This document shows, one piece after another, positions 16,149 through 26,472 of a DNA stretch of 64,000 nucleotides. Source of the stretch: Flavobacterium sp. (lineage in GTDB: Bacteria; Bacteroidota; Bacteroidia; Flavobacteriales; Flavobacteriaceae); contig NZ_JAPZSU010000008.1 in the NCBI RefSeq assembly GCF_027531905.1, positions 88,793 through 152,792 of the forward strand, given 5' to 3'. Numbering within the stretch: the first letter of the stretch is position 1; the number at the start of each line of letters is the position of its first letter. The notes beneath the pieces are model-generated. The model had not been told where the DNA came from. It did no database searches and worked only from the letters and a program-made list of their open reading frames with translations. The position numbers and the translations under genes are program-made.

Positions 16149-19100
16149 ATGGAACCACAAAAACCTTATATTCCTGTTAATAAAGTAAGAATTGTTACCG
16201 CAGCCTCACTCTTTGACGGTCATGATGCCGCTATAAATATTATGCGTCGTATTATTCAGTCAACTGGAGTAGAGGTAATTCATTTGGGGCATGATCGAAG
16301 TGTAGAAGAAGTAGTAAATACAGCTATTCAAGAGGATGCCAATGCGATTGCAATGACTTCTTATCAAGGGGGACATAACGAATACTTTAAATATATGTAT
16401 GATTTGCTTCAAGAAAAAGGAGCAGGGCATATCAAGATTTTTGGCGGAGGCGGAGGCGTTATTTTGCCTTCAGAAATTGAGGAATTACATCAGTACGGTA
16501 TCACCAGAATTTATGCTCCAGATGATGGACGCGCTATGGGATTACAAGGAATGATTAATGATTTGGTGGAACGTTCTGATTTTGCTATTGGTGATCAATT
16601 GTCTAATGAATTAGAATTAATTGAAGATAAAACACCAACTGCGATTGCAAGACTTATTTCGGCAGCAGAGAATTTTCCAGAAATTGCAAAACCAGTTTTT
16701 GATACAATTCATACTAAAAATGAAACTTCTAAAATTCCCGTTCTAGGAATTACAGGAACCGGTGGAGCTGGAAAATCTTCTTTGGTAGATGAATTGGTTC
16801 GTCGTTTTTTAATTGATTTTCCAGAGAAAACCATTGGATTAATCTCTGTAGATCCATCAAAACGTAAAACAGGTGGCGCCTTGTTAGGCGATAGAATTCG
16901 TATGAATGCAATCAATAATCCTCGAGTTTATATGCGTTCGTTGGCGACACGTCAATCTAATTTGGCTTTGTCTAAATATGTAGCCGAAGCAATTCAGGTG
17001 CTTAAGGCGGCGAAATACGATATTATTATTTTAGAAACTTCAGGAATTGGGCAATCGGATACTGAAATTATGGACCATTCAGATGTTTCATTATACGTAA
17101 TGACACCTGAGTTTGGTGCAGCTACGCAATTGGAAAAAATTGACATGCTTGATTTTGCCGATTTAGTGGCCTTGAATAAATTCGACAAGCGTGGTGCTTT
17201 GGATGCGCTTAGAGATGTGAAAAAACAATACCAACGCAATCATAATTTATGGGATGTAAATCCTGATGAAATGCCTGTTTTTGGTACTATTGCTTCTCAG
17301 TTTAACGATCCAGGAATGAACACGCTCTACAAATCGATTATGGATAAAATTGTAGCCAAAACGAGTTCGGACTTAAAATCGACTTTCGAGATTACTCGTG
17401 AAATGAGCGAGAAAATTTTTGTCATTCCACCACATCGCACGCGTTACTTATCTGAAATAGCGGAGAACAACCGTAAATATGATGAAACGGCTTTGAGTCA
17501 AGAGCAAGTGGCTCAAAAGTTATACGGAATTTATAAAACAATCGAAACAGTTTCTAATAAGAAGCCAGAACTCAATAAAGCTGGAATTGATGACGCGTCT
17601 GTATTGCCATCTGCTACAGCGCCGCATGATGAAAACCGCATCTTTTTGAATTTACTTTTGAATCAATTCGACAAAGTAAAAATGGATTTAGATCCTTACA
17701 ATTGGGAAATGATTCTGACTTGGAATGAAAAAGTAAATAAATATAAAAATCCTGTTTATACTTTTAAAGTTAGAGATCGTGAAATCAAAATGGCAACGCA
17801 TACCGAAAGTTTGTCGCATTCACAAATACCTAAAGTTGCTTTGCCAAAGTATAAAGCTTGGGGTGATATTTTGCGTTGGTGTTTACAAGAAAATGTTCCA
17901 GGAGAATTTCCATTTACTGCAGGATTGTATCCTTTCAAACGCGAAGGTGAAGATCCTTCTCGAATGTTTGCAGGTGAAGGTGGTCCAGAGCGAACGAACA
18001 AACGTTTTCATTATGTAAGTGCAGGTTTACCAGCCAAAAGACTTTCGACAGCTTTTGATAGTGTGACTTTGTACGGAAACGATCCACACATTCGTCCTGA
18101 TATTTATGGTAAAATCGGAAATGCAGGAGTTTCTATTTGTTGCTTGGATGATGCTAAAAAACTGTATTCGGGTTTTGATTTAGTGCACGCTATGACTTCG
18201 GTGAGTATGACTATCAATGGACCTGCGCCTATGTTGCTTGGATTCTTTATGAATGCTGCTATCGATCAACAATGTGAGATGTATATCAAGCAGAATGATT
18301 TGGTGGATGAAGTAGAAGCTAAGATAAAAGCGATTTACCAAGAAAAAGGAGTAGAGCGTCCAAAATATCAAGGTGATTTACCAGAAGGTAATAATGGTTT
18401 GGGATTACTACTTTTGGGAGTAACAGGGGATCAAGTGTTGCCATTGGAAATTTATAATGAAATTAAAGCCAAAACATTAGCGCAAGTTCGTGGTACCGTT
18501 CAAGCGGATATTTTAAAAGAAGACCAAGCACAAAACACTTGTATTTTCTCTACGGAGTTTGCGTTGCGACTAATGGGTGACGTTCAGGAATATTTCATTG
18601 CGAAAAATGTCCGAAACTTTTATTCGGTTTCTATTTCAGGCTATCATATTGCCGAGGCTGGAGCTAATCCTATTACGCAATTGGCTTTTACTTTAGCCAA
18701 TGGTTTTACTTATGTAGAATACTACTTGAGTAGAGGAATGAACATCAATGATTTTGGACCAAATTTATCGTTCTTTTTCTCGAATGGTGTAGATCCAGAA
18801 TATGCAGTTATCGGACGTGTTGCCAGAAGAATTTGGGCGAAAGCTTTGAAAAATAAATATGGAGCCAACGAAAGAGCTCAGATGTTGAAATACCACATTC
18901 AAACTTCAGGGCGTTCTTTGCATGCTCAAGAAATTGATTTCAATGATATTCGTACGACTTTACAGGCTTTGTATGCGATTTATGATAACTGTAACTCTTT
19001 GCATACCAATGCGTATGACGAAGCTATTACAACGCCAACAGAAGAATCGGTGCGTAGAGCTATGGCTATTCAGTTGATTATTAATAAAGAGTTAGGTTTG

Positions 19101-19589
19101 GCTAAAAATGAGAATCCAATTCAAGGTGCTTTTATTATCGAAGAATTAACTGATTTGGTGGAAGCAGCCGTTTTACAAGAATTTGATAGAATTACAGAGC
19201 GTGGTGGAGTGCTTGGAGCTATGGAAACCATGTACCAACGTTCTAAAATTCAAGAAGAAAGTTTGTATTACGAAACATTGAAACATACAGGTGAGTTTCC
19301 AATTATTGGGGTAAACACATTTTTAAGTTCTAAAGGATCTCCAACGGTAATTCCAGCGGAAGTGATTCGAGCTACCGAAGAAGAAAAGCAATACCAAATC
19401 ACTATGTTGAATAATTTGCAAAAAGCCAATGCAGATTTGGTTGCTCAACATTTAAAAACCTTGCAAGAAGCAGCTATTAAGAATGAAAATATCTTCGATC
19501 ATTTGATGGAAGCAACAAAAGTATGTTCTTTAGGGCAAATTACAGCTTCTTTGTTTGAAGTAGGTGGACAATACAGAAGAAATATGTAA
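16149..19589 (+). CDS. icmF: fused isobutyryl-CoA mutase IcmF
   Basis: The product has 1146 residues. Domains in order: B12-binding domain (about 1-140; DGHD at 23-26, GGGGGV near 100), a MeaB-type G-protein chaperone domain (about 190-420; P-loop [16 protein letters not shown]), a linker, then the acyl-CoA mutase barrel (about 530-1060, with [20 protein letters not shown]). This order is that of IcmF, which interconverts isobutyryl- and n-butyryl-CoA (and sometimes isovaleryl- and pivalyl-CoA) with adenosylcobalamin. Annotation as methylmalonyl-CoA mutase would be misleading. A -7-like TAATTTG at 16116-16122 precedes it. It is divergent from purU and ends in a terminator. Confidence 0.92.
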   Translation: MEPQKPYIPVNKVRIVTAASLFDGHDAAINIMRRIIQSTGVEVIHLGHDRSVEEVVNTAIQEDANAIAMTSYQGGHNEYFKYMYDLLQEKGAGHIKIFGGGGGVILPSEIEELHQYGITRIYAPDDGRAMGLQGMINDLVERSDFAIGDQLSNELELIEDKTPTAIARLISAAENFPEIAKPVFDTIHTKNETSKIPVLGITGTGGAGKSSLVDELVRRFLIDFPEKTIGLISVDPSKRKTGGALLGDRIRMNAINNPRVYMRSLATRQSNLALSKYVAEAIQVLKAAKYDIIILETSGIGQSDTEIMDHSDVSLYVMTPEFGAATQLEKIDMLDFADLVALNKFDKRGALDALRDVKKQYQRNHNLWDVNPDEMPVFGTIASQFNDPGMNTLYKSIMDKIVAKTSSDLKSTFEITREMSEKIFVIPPHRTRYLSEIAENNRKYDETALSQEQVAQKLYGIYKTIETVSNKKPELNKAGIDDASVLPSATAPHDENRIFLNLLLNQFDKVKMDLDPYNWEMILTWNEKVNKYKNPVYTFKVRDREIKMATHTESLSHSQIPKVALPKYKAWGDILRWCLQENVPGEFPFTAGLYPFKREGEDPSRMFAGEGGPERTNKRFHYVSAGLPAKRLSTAFDSVTLYGNDPHIRPDIYGKIGNAGVSICCLDDAKKLYSGFDLVHAMTSVSMTINGPAPMLLGFFMNAAIDQQCEMYIKQNDLVDEVEAKIKAIYQEKGVERPKYQGDLPEGNNGLGLLLLGVTGDQVLPLEIYNEIKAKTLAQVRGTVQADILKEDQAQNTCIFSTEFALRLMGDVQEYFIAKNVRNFYSVSISGYHIAEAGANPITQLAFTLANGFTYVEYYLSRGMNINDFGPNLSFFFSNGVDPEYAVIGRVARRIWAKALKNKYGANERAQMLKYHIQTSGRSLHAQEIDFNDIRTTLQALYAIYDNCNSLHTNAYDEAITTPTEESVRRAMAIQLIINKELGLAKNENPIQGAFIIEELTDLVEAAVLQEFDRITERGGVLGAMETMYQRSKIQEESLYYETLKHTGEFPIIGVNTFLSSKGSPTVIPAEVIRATEEEKQYQITMLNNLQKANADLVAQHLKTLQEAAIKNENIFDHLMEATKVCSLGQITASLFEVGGQYRRNM

Positions 19590-19604
19590 TGCTGAATAAG
19601 TTCT

Positions 19605-19644
19605 AAAAAAAAAGGCTGTCCGAAAAAAATTTGGGCAGCCTTTT
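19605..19644. terminator. bidirectional terminator between icmF and the next gene
   Basis: AAGGCTGTCC pairs with GGGCAGCCTT (one G-T wobble) around an A/T-rich loop, with A-tracts before and T-tracts after, so it can serve both convergent genes. Confidence 0.85.
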
Positions 19645-19677
19645 AAAAAGTATGAATTTTTATTGTCGAAGTACTAT

Positions 19678-20073
19678 TTAATTAGAAGCAACATTTTGGT
19701 TTGCAGAAGAAGTCTTGTAAACTTCTAAGTAAGCTCTTTTGCTCAAGGAAGCTTCAGAGGCTGAAACTTTTATTTCGTGTGTTACTTCTTTAAGATCAGT
19801 TTTTACTACCAATGTGTAAGTTCCCATTGGTAATTCATCTAAGTTGTAGTTTTTTACAATTCCATTCTGACCCAAAGCTTTTTCAGAAAAAATTAAGTTG
19901 TTTTCTGCATCATATATAGCAATGCTGGCTTTTTCAACGCCATTCATTGCAAAGCTAATTTCGTTACCTTTTCCTTTTTTTACGTTAAGTAAAAAATCTC
20001 CCTCTACTGCATAAGTATTAAAACTTGCTAATGCAAATACTGCTACTAAACCTAATTTTTTCATCATTTTCAT
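19678..20073 (-). CDS. exported Ig-like beta-sandwich protein
   Basis: The product has 131 residues. A signal peptide ends NTYAVE at about residue 23. The core (ASIAIYDAENNLIFSEK, DELPMGTYTLVVKTDLK, HEIKV) resembles type IX sorting-domain beta-sandwiches in pattern, but it is not a C-terminal appendage of a larger protein here and the C-terminus ends in a Ser/Asn-rich tail. No named family is certain. The gene is convergent with icmF. Its function is unknown; a small secreted or periplasmic protein is likely. Confidence 0.65.
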   Translation of the reverse strand: MKMMKKLGLVAVFALASFNTYAVEGDFLLNVKKGKGNEISFAMNGVEKASIAIYDAENNLIFSEKALGQNGIVKNYNLDELPMGTYTLVVKTDLKEVTHEIKVSASEASLSKRAYLEVYKTSSANQNVASN

Positions 20074-20184
20074 AATCTCTATTATTTAAATTATTAGTCA
20101 TTAATTATTTTGCTAAATTACGCTGATTTTAAAAGAATTAACGCAACATGGTTTTCATATATGTGTGTTATTTTACCATTTAAG

Positions 20185-20194
20185 AAAACGTTTT
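20185..20194. promoter_or_regulatory. AAAACGTTTT site upstream of the AraC gene
   Basis: A palindromic AAAACGTTTT with roughly symmetric TTAA flanks lies 65 bp before the AraC start. The same core is at the centre of the 34-bp palindrome at 15968. It could be a LacI-type operator; this is inference from core identity only. Confidence 0.35.
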
Positions 20195-20229
20195 ATGTTA
20201 AAAAAAGGTAAAATTGAGTTGTGTTTTAG

Positions 20230-20237
20230 TAGTTTTG
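20230..20237 (+). promoter_or_regulatory. -7 element of the AraC gene
   Basis: TAGTTTTG matches TAnnTTTG and lies 21 bp before the ATG at 20259. It rules out a longer in-frame start at 20214. Confidence 0.45.
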
Positions 20238-20258
20238 TTTGTAATCAATTCTGGCGTA

Positions 20259-21131
20259 ATGAAAAAAGTAGAAGCTGCATTAGAAATTATTACTCCGTCC
20301 TATGGTAGTTCGTTTACCATAGCTAAATATGAAGAAAGTACCAACAGTAAGGCAAATCTTTGGCATTATCATCCAGAAATTGAATTGGTTTATGTGCATG
20401 GAGGATCAGGAAAGCGTCAAATAGGAAGTCATCTTTCTTATTTCACTGATGGTGATCTTATACTGATTGGCAGTAATTTACCTCATTGTGGTTTTACCAA
20501 TTCTCAAACGGGTAATGAATCTGAAACGGTTATCCAAATGAAACCTGATTTTTTGGGGAATGATTTCTTCTCTATTCCTGAAATGGCTGCAGTAAAGAAT
20601 TTGTTGCAACAAGCTAAAGCAGGCATAGCTTTTTTGGGAGGAACTAAAGAAAAAATTGGAGCAAAAATTGAATTGATGAATCAAATGGATCCTTTTGATA
20701 GATTGATGGCACTTTGGAGCGTGCTTCATGATATGAGTGTGTCTAATGAAAATCTTGTTTTGAATGCAGTTGGTTTTTCTTTAGAATTGCAAGTCCAAGA
20801 TAACGACAGAATTAATGTGGTTTTTAATTATGTAAAAGATCATTTTCAAGAGCCAATTGCATTGGTAGAAGTGGCTGATTTAGTGAGTATGACGATTCCT
20901 TCTTTTTGTAGGTATTTTAAGAAAATAACGAATAAGACTTTTACCACTTTTGTAAACGAATACAGAATCGTACATGCATCTAAGCTTTTAGCTGAAAAAC
21001 CCATGAGTATTAATGAGGTGTGTTTTGAGAGCGGTTTTAATAATTTTAGTCATTTTAATAAATCTTTTAAAGCTTATACGGGCAAAAGTGCTTCTCAATA
21101 CCGTAACGAATTGAAAACAATTTTAAAGTAA
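20259..21131 (+). CDS. AraC-family transcriptional regulator with cupin sensor
   Basis: The product has 290 residues. The N-terminal half is a cupin-like sensor (LWHYHPEIELVYVHGGSGKRQIG, FTDGDLILIGSNLPH). The C-terminal 100 residues form the double HTH of AraC proteins (IALVEVADLVSMTIPSFCRYFKK; MSINEVCFESGFNNFSHFNKS), ending TGKSASQYRNEL. The cupin plus AraC layout is common in Bacteroidetes sugar or stress regulators. The start at 20259 was chosen over an in-frame TTG because the -7 element overlaps the latter. The following esterase gene on the same strand is the likeliest target; no operator was identified. Confidence 0.9.
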   Translation: MKKVEAALEIITPSYGSSFTIAKYEESTNSKANLWHYHPEIELVYVHGGSGKRQIGSHLSYFTDGDLILIGSNLPHCGFTNSQTGNESETVIQMKPDFLGNDFFSIPEMAAVKNLLQQAKAGIAFLGGTKEKIGAKIELMNQMDPFDRLMALWSVLHDMSVSNENLVLNAVGFSLELQVQDNDRINVVFNYVKDHFQEPIALVEVADLVSMTIPSFCRYFKKITNKTFTTFVNEYRIVHASKLLAEKPMSINEVCFESGFNNFSHFNKSFKAYTGKSASQYRNELKTILK

Positions 21132-21197
21132 GTTGTTATATTTTATAGAAGTTTCAAACTTTAAGTTTTGTAAATTGCAGTTTATAAATTTTTTAAA

Positions 21198-22049
21198 ATG
21201 AAAAAACTGAAATCCGTTATCTATTGGTGTTTGTTTTTTAGCTGTCCATTTCTTTTTGCAGCCAAAGTCGATACCCTTCAAGTAGCAAGTATTGCGATGC
21301 ATAAAACATACAAAGCCGCAGTTGTGCTTCCAAATTCTTATACAAAAAGCAAAACGGCATATCCAGTATTATATTTGTTACATGGTGCTTACGGTCATTT
21401 TAATGATTGGTTAAGTAGAACGCCCAATAAAGAGGTAGTCAAAAATCTTGCGGATCAATATGATTTGATTATTGTGATGCCAGAAGGAGAAACGTTCAGT
21501 TTTTATTTGGACAGCCCAATAAATTCGGGAAGCCAATTTGAGACATTTATCACCAAAGAAGTTATTAGTACTGTTGATAAAACATACAGAACAATTGCAG
21601 ATAAACGTGCTCGTGCTATCACGGGTTTGTCTATGGGAGGTCATGGTGCTCTTTATTTATCTGCCAAACATCCAGAGTTGTTTTGTGCGGCTGGAAGTAT
21701 GAGTGGTGCTGTTGACATGAGTGCTATGCTTAATAGGGAATCATCAGCACAAGTCGTACAACTCATGAAGCCTGTTTTTGGTGATCAAAGCGCTAATCAA
21801 GAGATGTACGTAAAATACTCCGTGTTACAATTATTAGATACCATTAAGTCTAATAAATTGCCTTTAATACTAGATTGTGGCGTTGATGATTTTTTAATCG
21901 AACCCAACAGAGAATTACACCGCAGATTACTATATAATAAAATAGAACATGACTATACCGAGCGTCCTGGTGCGCATACCTGGGAATATTGGGAGAACGC
22001 TCTGCCATTTCATGTTTTGTTTTTTAACAAAATAGTCTCTAGAAAATAG
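21198..22049 (+). CDS. exported esterase (FrmB/CE1-like alpha/beta hydrolase)
   Basis: The product has 283 residues. The signal peptide ends FLFAAK at about residue 23. The fold is the esterase D / CE1 type: YPVLYLLHGAYGHFNDWL, the nucleophile elbow GLSMGGHGAL (Ser about 149), an Asp in LILDCGVDDFLIEP, and the His in PGAHTWEYW near 258. Relatives are acetylxylan or feruloyl esterases and S-formylglutathione hydrolase; the export signal favours a polysaccharide or ester-degrading role over formaldehyde detoxification. It lies 67 bp after the AraC regulator on the same strand, suggesting local control. Confidence 0.88.
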   Translation: MKKLKSVIYWCLFFSCPFLFAAKVDTLQVASIAMHKTYKAAVVLPNSYTKSKTAYPVLYLLHGAYGHFNDWLSRTPNKEVVKNLADQYDLIIVMPEGETFSFYLDSPINSGSQFETFITKEVISTVDKTYRTIADKRARAITGLSMGGHGALYLSAKHPELFCAAGSMSGAVDMSAMLNRESSAQVVQLMKPVFGDQSANQEMYVKYSVLQLLDTIKSNKLPLILDCGVDDFLIEPNRELHRRLLYNKIEHDYTERPGAHTWEYWENALPFHVLFFNKIVSRK

Positions 22050-22122
22050 TTAATTTGGTTTATTTCAAAACTTTGGTTCGATTTTTGAACAACGCATTAC
22101 ATAACATAAAAATTAAATAATT

Positions 22123-22620
22123 ATGAAACGAATAATTACATTATTTGCTATTATAGGATTAGTAGCATTTTCAGGTTGTACAAATGAAGACAATGTAGAT
22201 TCAGATACTATTGCTGAAGTGTTTGAGTTAAAGAATGTGAATTTTGATTATAATGCAACAGATGGTTATAATATTTATAGATCTTTAAATCCTAAAATTT
22301 TTTCTTCAGATGTTATTCTAATTTATCGAATGATTGGAACGATAGATTCTTCTACACCTGTTTGGCAGCAAATTCCAAGAACTTTGTACACAACTCAAGG
22401 AGAGTTGGATTATGATTTTGATTTCAGTAAAGAAGATTTTACAATCTATGCTGGTGGAAATTATAACTTGGCTTTGACGCCGCAATTTCTAAATAATCAA
22501 ACTTTTAGAATCGTGATTGTACCGGGTTATTTCTCCAAAACTTTGGATACAAATAATTACATATCAGTGATGAAAGCTTTGAATTTAAAAGAAAATCAAG
22601 TGCAACAAATTAGATTGTAG
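22123..22620 (+). CDS. lipoprotein of unknown function
   Basis: The product has 165 residues. A lipoprotein signal (LVAFSGC, Cys about 19) is followed by TNEDNVDSDT, an acidic surface-type tail. The body is mixed alpha/beta with SSDVILIYRMIGTIDSSTPV, WQQIPRTLY, DFSKEDFTIYAGGNYN and FRIVIVPGYFSK. Similar short lipoproteins are frequent in flavobacteria; I cannot name the family or a function. It lies 74 bp after the esterase gene and may be in its transcript. A strong terminator follows. Confidence 0.6.
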   Translation: MKRIITLFAIIGLVAFSGCTNEDNVDSDTIAEVFELKNVNFDYNATDGYNIYRSLNPKIFSSDVILIYRMIGTIDSSTPVWQQIPRTLYTTQGELDYDFDFSKEDFTIYAGGNYNLALTPQFLNNQTFRIVIVPGYFSKTLDTNNYISVMKALNLKENQVQQIRL

Positions 22621-22641
22621 TTGTACTTTATAATTGAATAC

Positions 22642-22681
22642 AAAAAAAAAGCTGTGAAGTATATAATTCACAGCTTTTTTT
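22642..22681. terminator. bidirectional rho-independent terminator
   Basis: AAAAAGCTGTGAA pairs with TTCACAGCTTTTT around an 8-nt loop, between the convergent lipoprotein gene and TerC gene. Confidence 0.9.
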
Positions 22682-22690
22682 GTGCTTTTA

Positions 22691-23644
22691 TTACTCGATT
22701 ACATCTTCGTCTTTGCTTAGTTTTAAAGAAACTAATACACCGGTAAGTAGTGATAGGGCAATAAATCCAAGCGAAGCCCATTCAGGAACTTGAATATAGT
22801 CATGGAGCAACATTTTTAATCCTACAAAACTTAAAATTGCGATTAAACTGTATTCTAAATAGCTAAATTTAGTCAACATATTAGCTAAGAAGAAATACAT
22901 AGAACGTAATCCTAGAATAGCAAAAATGTTTGAGCTAAATACCAAAAATGGATCTGAAGTAATGGCTAAAATAGCAGGAACGCTATCAACGGCAAACAAG
23001 ACATCCATTACTTCAATAACTATTAAGGCTACAAAAAGAGGAGTCGCATGATTCTTGTCATTGATTTTAATAAAAAAATGTTCCTTGTCTGTATGTGAAG
23101 TTAAAGGCATGATTTTGCCAAGAGTTTTGTAAATAAAAGACTCTTTGGGCTCAAATTCATCATCTTCGCCAGCAAAAAACATTTTGATGGCAGTAAAAAG
23201 CAAGAATGCTCCAAATAAATAAGTTGTCCAAGCAAATTTGTTGATGATTAATACACCAAAGAAAATCATTAATCCTCTAAAAATGATAGCGCCTAATATT
23301 CCCCAAAAGAGCACTCGATGTTGATACTTCTGTGGAATTTTGAAAGCAGAAAAGATAATGGCAATAACAAAAATATTATCAACACTCAATGATAATTCGA
23401 TTAAGTAGCCTGTGATAAACTTCATTGCAGCTACAGTAGGTTTTAGAGCGGTTGGATTTTCAACATATCCATAATTGTAAAGCCAATAGATTACTCCCGA
23501 AAAAATCATGGATAAAGTGAACCATATTAATGTCCATTTACTGGCTTCTTTAGTATTGATTATATGAGGATTTTTATTAAAGACACCTAAATCTAGTGCC
23601 AAAATACCCATAATCAGTGTGATAAATAAAATCCAAACAAGCAT
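22691..23644 (-). CDS. TerC-family membrane protein (metal export)
   Basis: The product has 317 residues with about eight to nine TM helices. It begins MLVWILFITLIMGILALDLG and contains the TerC signatures FITGYLIELSLSVDNIFVIA and VVLFAVDS-like EVMDVLFAVDSVPAIL, with acidic residues inside helices that bind divalent metal. Relatives such as Alx and YceF export Mn2+ and help load secreted enzymes. No yybP-ykoY-like leader is seen. A -7-like TACATTTG (complement of 23667-23674) lies 23 bp upstream. It is convergent with the upstream lipoprotein gene. Confidence 0.9.
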   Translation of the reverse strand: MLVWILFITLIMGILALDLGVFNKNPHIINTKEASKWTLIWFTLSMIFSGVIYWLYNYGYVENPTALKPTVAAMKFITGYLIELSLSVDNIFVIAIIFSAFKIPQKYQHRVLFWGILGAIIFRGLMIFFGVLIINKFAWTTYLFGAFLLFTAIKMFFAGEDDEFEPKESFIYKTLGKIMPLTSHTDKEHFFIKINDKNHATPLFVALIVIEVMDVLFAVDSVPAILAITSDPFLVFSSNIFAILGLRSMYFFLANMLTKFSYLEYSLIAILSFVGLKMLLHDYIQVPEWASLGFIALSLLTGVLVSLKLSKDEDVIE

Positions 23645-23666
23645 AAAAATAAGATTAGAATTGCTA

Positions 23667-23674
23667 CAAATGTA
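23667..23674 (-). promoter_or_regulatory. -7 element of terC-like gene
   Basis: TACATTTG on the minus strand matches TAnnTTTG, 23 bp before the ATG. No clear TTG is found 19 bp upstream. Confidence 0.45.
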
Positions 23675-23891
23675 GTTGTTGGTTTTAGATTAGTGAAATT
23701 TTTTGATTAAAAGTTATTTGCAAGTCGCTAAAGTTTTAAGAATAGGAAATTTAATTCTTGAAGGTAAAAAATAAAAGAGCTTTAAAATTATCAACTTGTT
23801 ATTATTTGGGGGTTAAAATGAGAAATGTTTAAAATTTAATTTGTACCCCTTAAAATGTATAGGTAAAATTTCATTAAACTAATAAATCATT

Positions 23892-23899
23892 TATATTTG
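23892..23899 (+). promoter_or_regulatory. -7 element of glnN
   Basis: TATATTTG followed by C matches TAnnTTTG and lies 40 bp before the ATG. The expected -33 position holds TTT rather than TTG. Confidence 0.5.
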
Positions 23900-23939
23900 C
23901 ACAAAATAATAGGGGTTTAATAAATAAAAATAATCTTTT

Positions 23940-26129
23940 ATGTCTACATTACGTTTTCAAGCTTTAAGAGAAGCATCTACAAGAAAGCCAGTTAAATTTG
24001 AAGAATCAGATAGAAAATCATCTCTTTTTGGTTCAAATGTGTTTAATGATAAAGCCATGAAGCAATATTTGACTTCAGACGCTTATAAAGCAGTTAAAGG
24101 AGCTGTTTTGCACGGAACAAAAATTGATAGAAAGATTGCTGATTATATCGCAATGGGTATGAAAGAGTGGGCTTTGTCTAAAGGAGTTACTCATTATACT
24201 CACTGGTTTCAGCCTTTAACAGGTACAACTGCTGAAAAACACGATGCTTTTTTTGAAACATCTTATGACGGAAGCGATCCTGTAGAAAAATTTGGTGGCG
24301 CACAATTGGTACAACAAGAACCAGATGCCTCAAGTTTTCCAAATGGAGGAATTAGAAATACTTTTGAAGCAAGAGGTTATACGGCTTGGGATCCAACTTC
24401 TCCAGCGTTTATTTATGGTACAACTTTATGTATCCCTACTATCTTTATTTCTTATACAGGAGAAGCTTTAGATAACAAAATTCCATTGTTAAGAGCTTTG
24501 TCAGCTATGGATGAAGCCGCTACTGAAGTATGTAAATATTTTGATAAAAACGTTAAGAAAGTTACTGCTACTCTAGGATGGGAACAAGAATACTTCTTAA
24601 TTGATAAATCTTTGGCAAATTCTCGTCCTGACTTGATGATGACTGGTAGAACTTTATTAGGACATACTTCTGCAAAAGGACAACAATTAGATGATCATTA
24701 TTTTGGTTCTATTCCTTCTCGTGCTTTAATGTACATGAGAGACTTGGAGCAAGAATGTATGTTATTAGGAATTCCTGTAAAAACGCGTCATAATGAGGTA
24801 GCACCAAACCAATTTGAGTTAGCACCTATTTTTGAAGAAACAAACTTAGCTGTAGATCATAACTGTTTGTTAATGGATGTGATGGGTAAAGTTGCAGAAA
24901 GACATAACTTAACGGTTTTGTTACACGAAAAACCATTCAAAGGCGTAAATGGTTCAGGGAAGCATAACAACTGGTCATTAGCAACAGATACGGGGGTTAA
25001 CTTGTTGAGTCCAAGTAAAACACCTATGAGCAACTTACAATTTTTAACTTTCTTTGTAAATACAATCAAAGCCGTTAATGATTATGAAGAATTGTTAAGA
25101 GCTTCTATCGCTACTGCTAGTAATGATCATAGATTAGGGGCTAATGAGGCACCACCAGCAATTATTTCGGTATTTATTGGTGAGCAATTAACAAAAGTAC
25201 TAGCTGAGTTAGAAGGTGTAACCGCTGGAAAATTATCTCCTGAAGAAAAAACAGACTTAAAATTGAACGTTGTTGGCAAAATTCCAGACGTACTTTTGGA
25301 TAATACAGATAGAAACAGAACGTCTCCATTTGCTTTTACAGGAAATAAGTTTGAGTTTAGAGCAGTAGGTTCTTCTGCCAACTGTTCTAATGCAATGACT
25401 ACTTTGAATGCTATTGTTGCAAAACAATTGAGAGATTTTAAAGTGGAAGTTGATGCTTTGATCGAAGCAAAGGACATGAAAAAAGATGATGCTATTTTTA
25501 ATGTGTTAAGAGAATATATTAAGCAATCTAAAAAGATTCTTTTTGAAGGAGACGGATACAGCGATGCGTGGGCTAATGAAGCTGCAAAAAGAGGGCTAAG
25601 CAATTTCAAAACTACACCTGAAGCATTAAAAGCTAGAGCGTCTAAAAAAGCATTAGATTTATTTGCTGAGTTAGGGATCATGAATCATGTTGAGGTTGAA
25701 GCTCGTTATGAAATTGAATTAGAAGAATACACTAAGAAAATTCAAATTGAAGGACGTGTTTTAGGTGATATTTCTAAAAACCATGTGATTCCAACAGCTA
25801 TTCGTTATCAAAATACCTTGATCGAAAATGTTAAAGGATTAAAAGATATTTTTGGTTCGGATTATGAAACCGTTGCCAAAGAGCAAATTATTTTGATTAA
25901 ACAAATTTCTGGTCACATCGAAGGAATCAATTCTAAAGTAGCTTTGATGACTGATGAAAGAAAAGTTGCAAATAACTTGACAGATGCACAAGAAATGGCT
26001 GAAGCATACTGTAATAAGGTAAAGCCTTATTTTGAAGAGATTCGTAATCACTGTGATAAATTAGAGCTCTTAGTAGACAATGAATTATGGACTTTGACTA
26101 AATACAGAGAGTTATTGTTTACTAAATAA
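23940..26129 (+). CDS. glnN: glutamine synthetase type III
   Basis: The product has 729 residues, the GSIII size, well above GSI or GSII. It makes glutamine from glutamate, ammonia and ATP. Characteristic segments are VTHYTHWFQPLTGTTAEKHD, TLGWEQEYFLIDKSL, VAPNQFELAPIFEETN and GSGKHNNWSLATDTG; ending ELWTLTKYRELLFTK is typical. Metal and ammonia site residues in these blocks look intact. GSIII is the main assimilatory enzyme in many Bacteroidetes. Start: the ATG 40 bp after the -7 element. It is monocistronic with its own terminator; no PII gene is nearby. Confidence 0.93.
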   Translation: MSTLRFQALREASTRKPVKFEESDRKSSLFGSNVFNDKAMKQYLTSDAYKAVKGAVLHGTKIDRKIADYIAMGMKEWALSKGVTHYTHWFQPLTGTTAEKHDAFFETSYDGSDPVEKFGGAQLVQQEPDASSFPNGGIRNTFEARGYTAWDPTSPAFIYGTTLCIPTIFISYTGEALDNKIPLLRALSAMDEAATEVCKYFDKNVKKVTATLGWEQEYFLIDKSLANSRPDLMMTGRTLLGHTSAKGQQLDDHYFGSIPSRALMYMRDLEQECMLLGIPVKTRHNEVAPNQFELAPIFEETNLAVDHNCLLMDVMGKVAERHNLTVLLHEKPFKGVNGSGKHNNWSLATDTGVNLLSPSKTPMSNLQFLTFFVNTIKAVNDYEELLRASIATASNDHRLGANEAPPAIISVFIGEQLTKVLAELEGVTAGKLSPEEKTDLKLNVVGKIPDVLLDNTDRNRTSPFAFTGNKFEFRAVGSSANCSNAMTTLNAIVAKQLRDFKVEVDALIEAKDMKKDDAIFNVLREYIKQSKKILFEGDGYSDAWANEAAKRGLSNFKTTPEALKARASKKALDLFAELGIMNHVEVEARYEIELEEYTKKIQIEGRVLGDISKNHVIPTAIRYQNTLIENVKGLKDIFGSDYETVAKEQIILIKQISGHIEGINSKVALMTDERKVANNLTDAQEMAEAYCNKVKPYFEEIRNHCDKLELLVDNELWTLTKYRELLFTK

Positions 26130-26151
26130 TATACAACTACTACTTACTTTG

Positions 26152-26181
26152 AAAGGAACCTAATTTTAGGTTCCTTTTTTT
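26152..26181 (+). terminator. terminator of glnN
   Basis: AAAGGAACCTA pairs with TAGGTTCCTTT around a short T-rich loop and is followed by a T-run. Confidence 0.85.
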
Positions 26182-26310
26182 TACGTATTTTCTTTCTATT
26201 TACATATATTTTTTCCTACGTAGTTTTAACTTCAAATTGCAGTTAGTCGGACTACAAACACACTTCATCGAAAAGTTGATTAATAATTTAAAATACAACA
26301 AATTAGATTT

Positions 26311-26340
26311 TTGATGTGTCTCTAAACCATACTATCTTTG
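26311..26340 (+). promoter_or_regulatory. promoter of the curli operon
   Basis: TTG at 26311-26313, a 19-bp spacer and TATCTTTG at 26333-26340 match the Bacteroidetes consensus fully. The first curlin ATG lies 132 bp downstream of the element. No csgD-like regulator gene is found nearby. Confidence 0.7.
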
Positions 26341-26472
26341 GCTCAACAAATAAGCAAAGCTTGATTTATTTTACAGATTAAGCCTGCTTATAACGAAAAA
26401 GTGATGCCCCTAATTACTTTTTTGAAAACCTACATGATAAGTTGTATTAATAACCAATTAAATATATTTATT

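Larger units (their letters stand above)
26130..26472. other. terminator and curli operon promoter region
   Basis: This 343-base spacer holds the glnN terminator at its left and the curli promoter at 26311-26340. The leader between promoter and the first curlin start is about 125 nt, long for this genome, and might carry regulation; I find no clear strong hairpin in it. Confidence 0.6.

Noticed and set aside
16149..19589. Methylmalonyl-CoA mutase
   Set aside because: The order B12 domain, G-domain and mutase domain in one chain is that of IcmF, which acts on isobutyryl-CoA.
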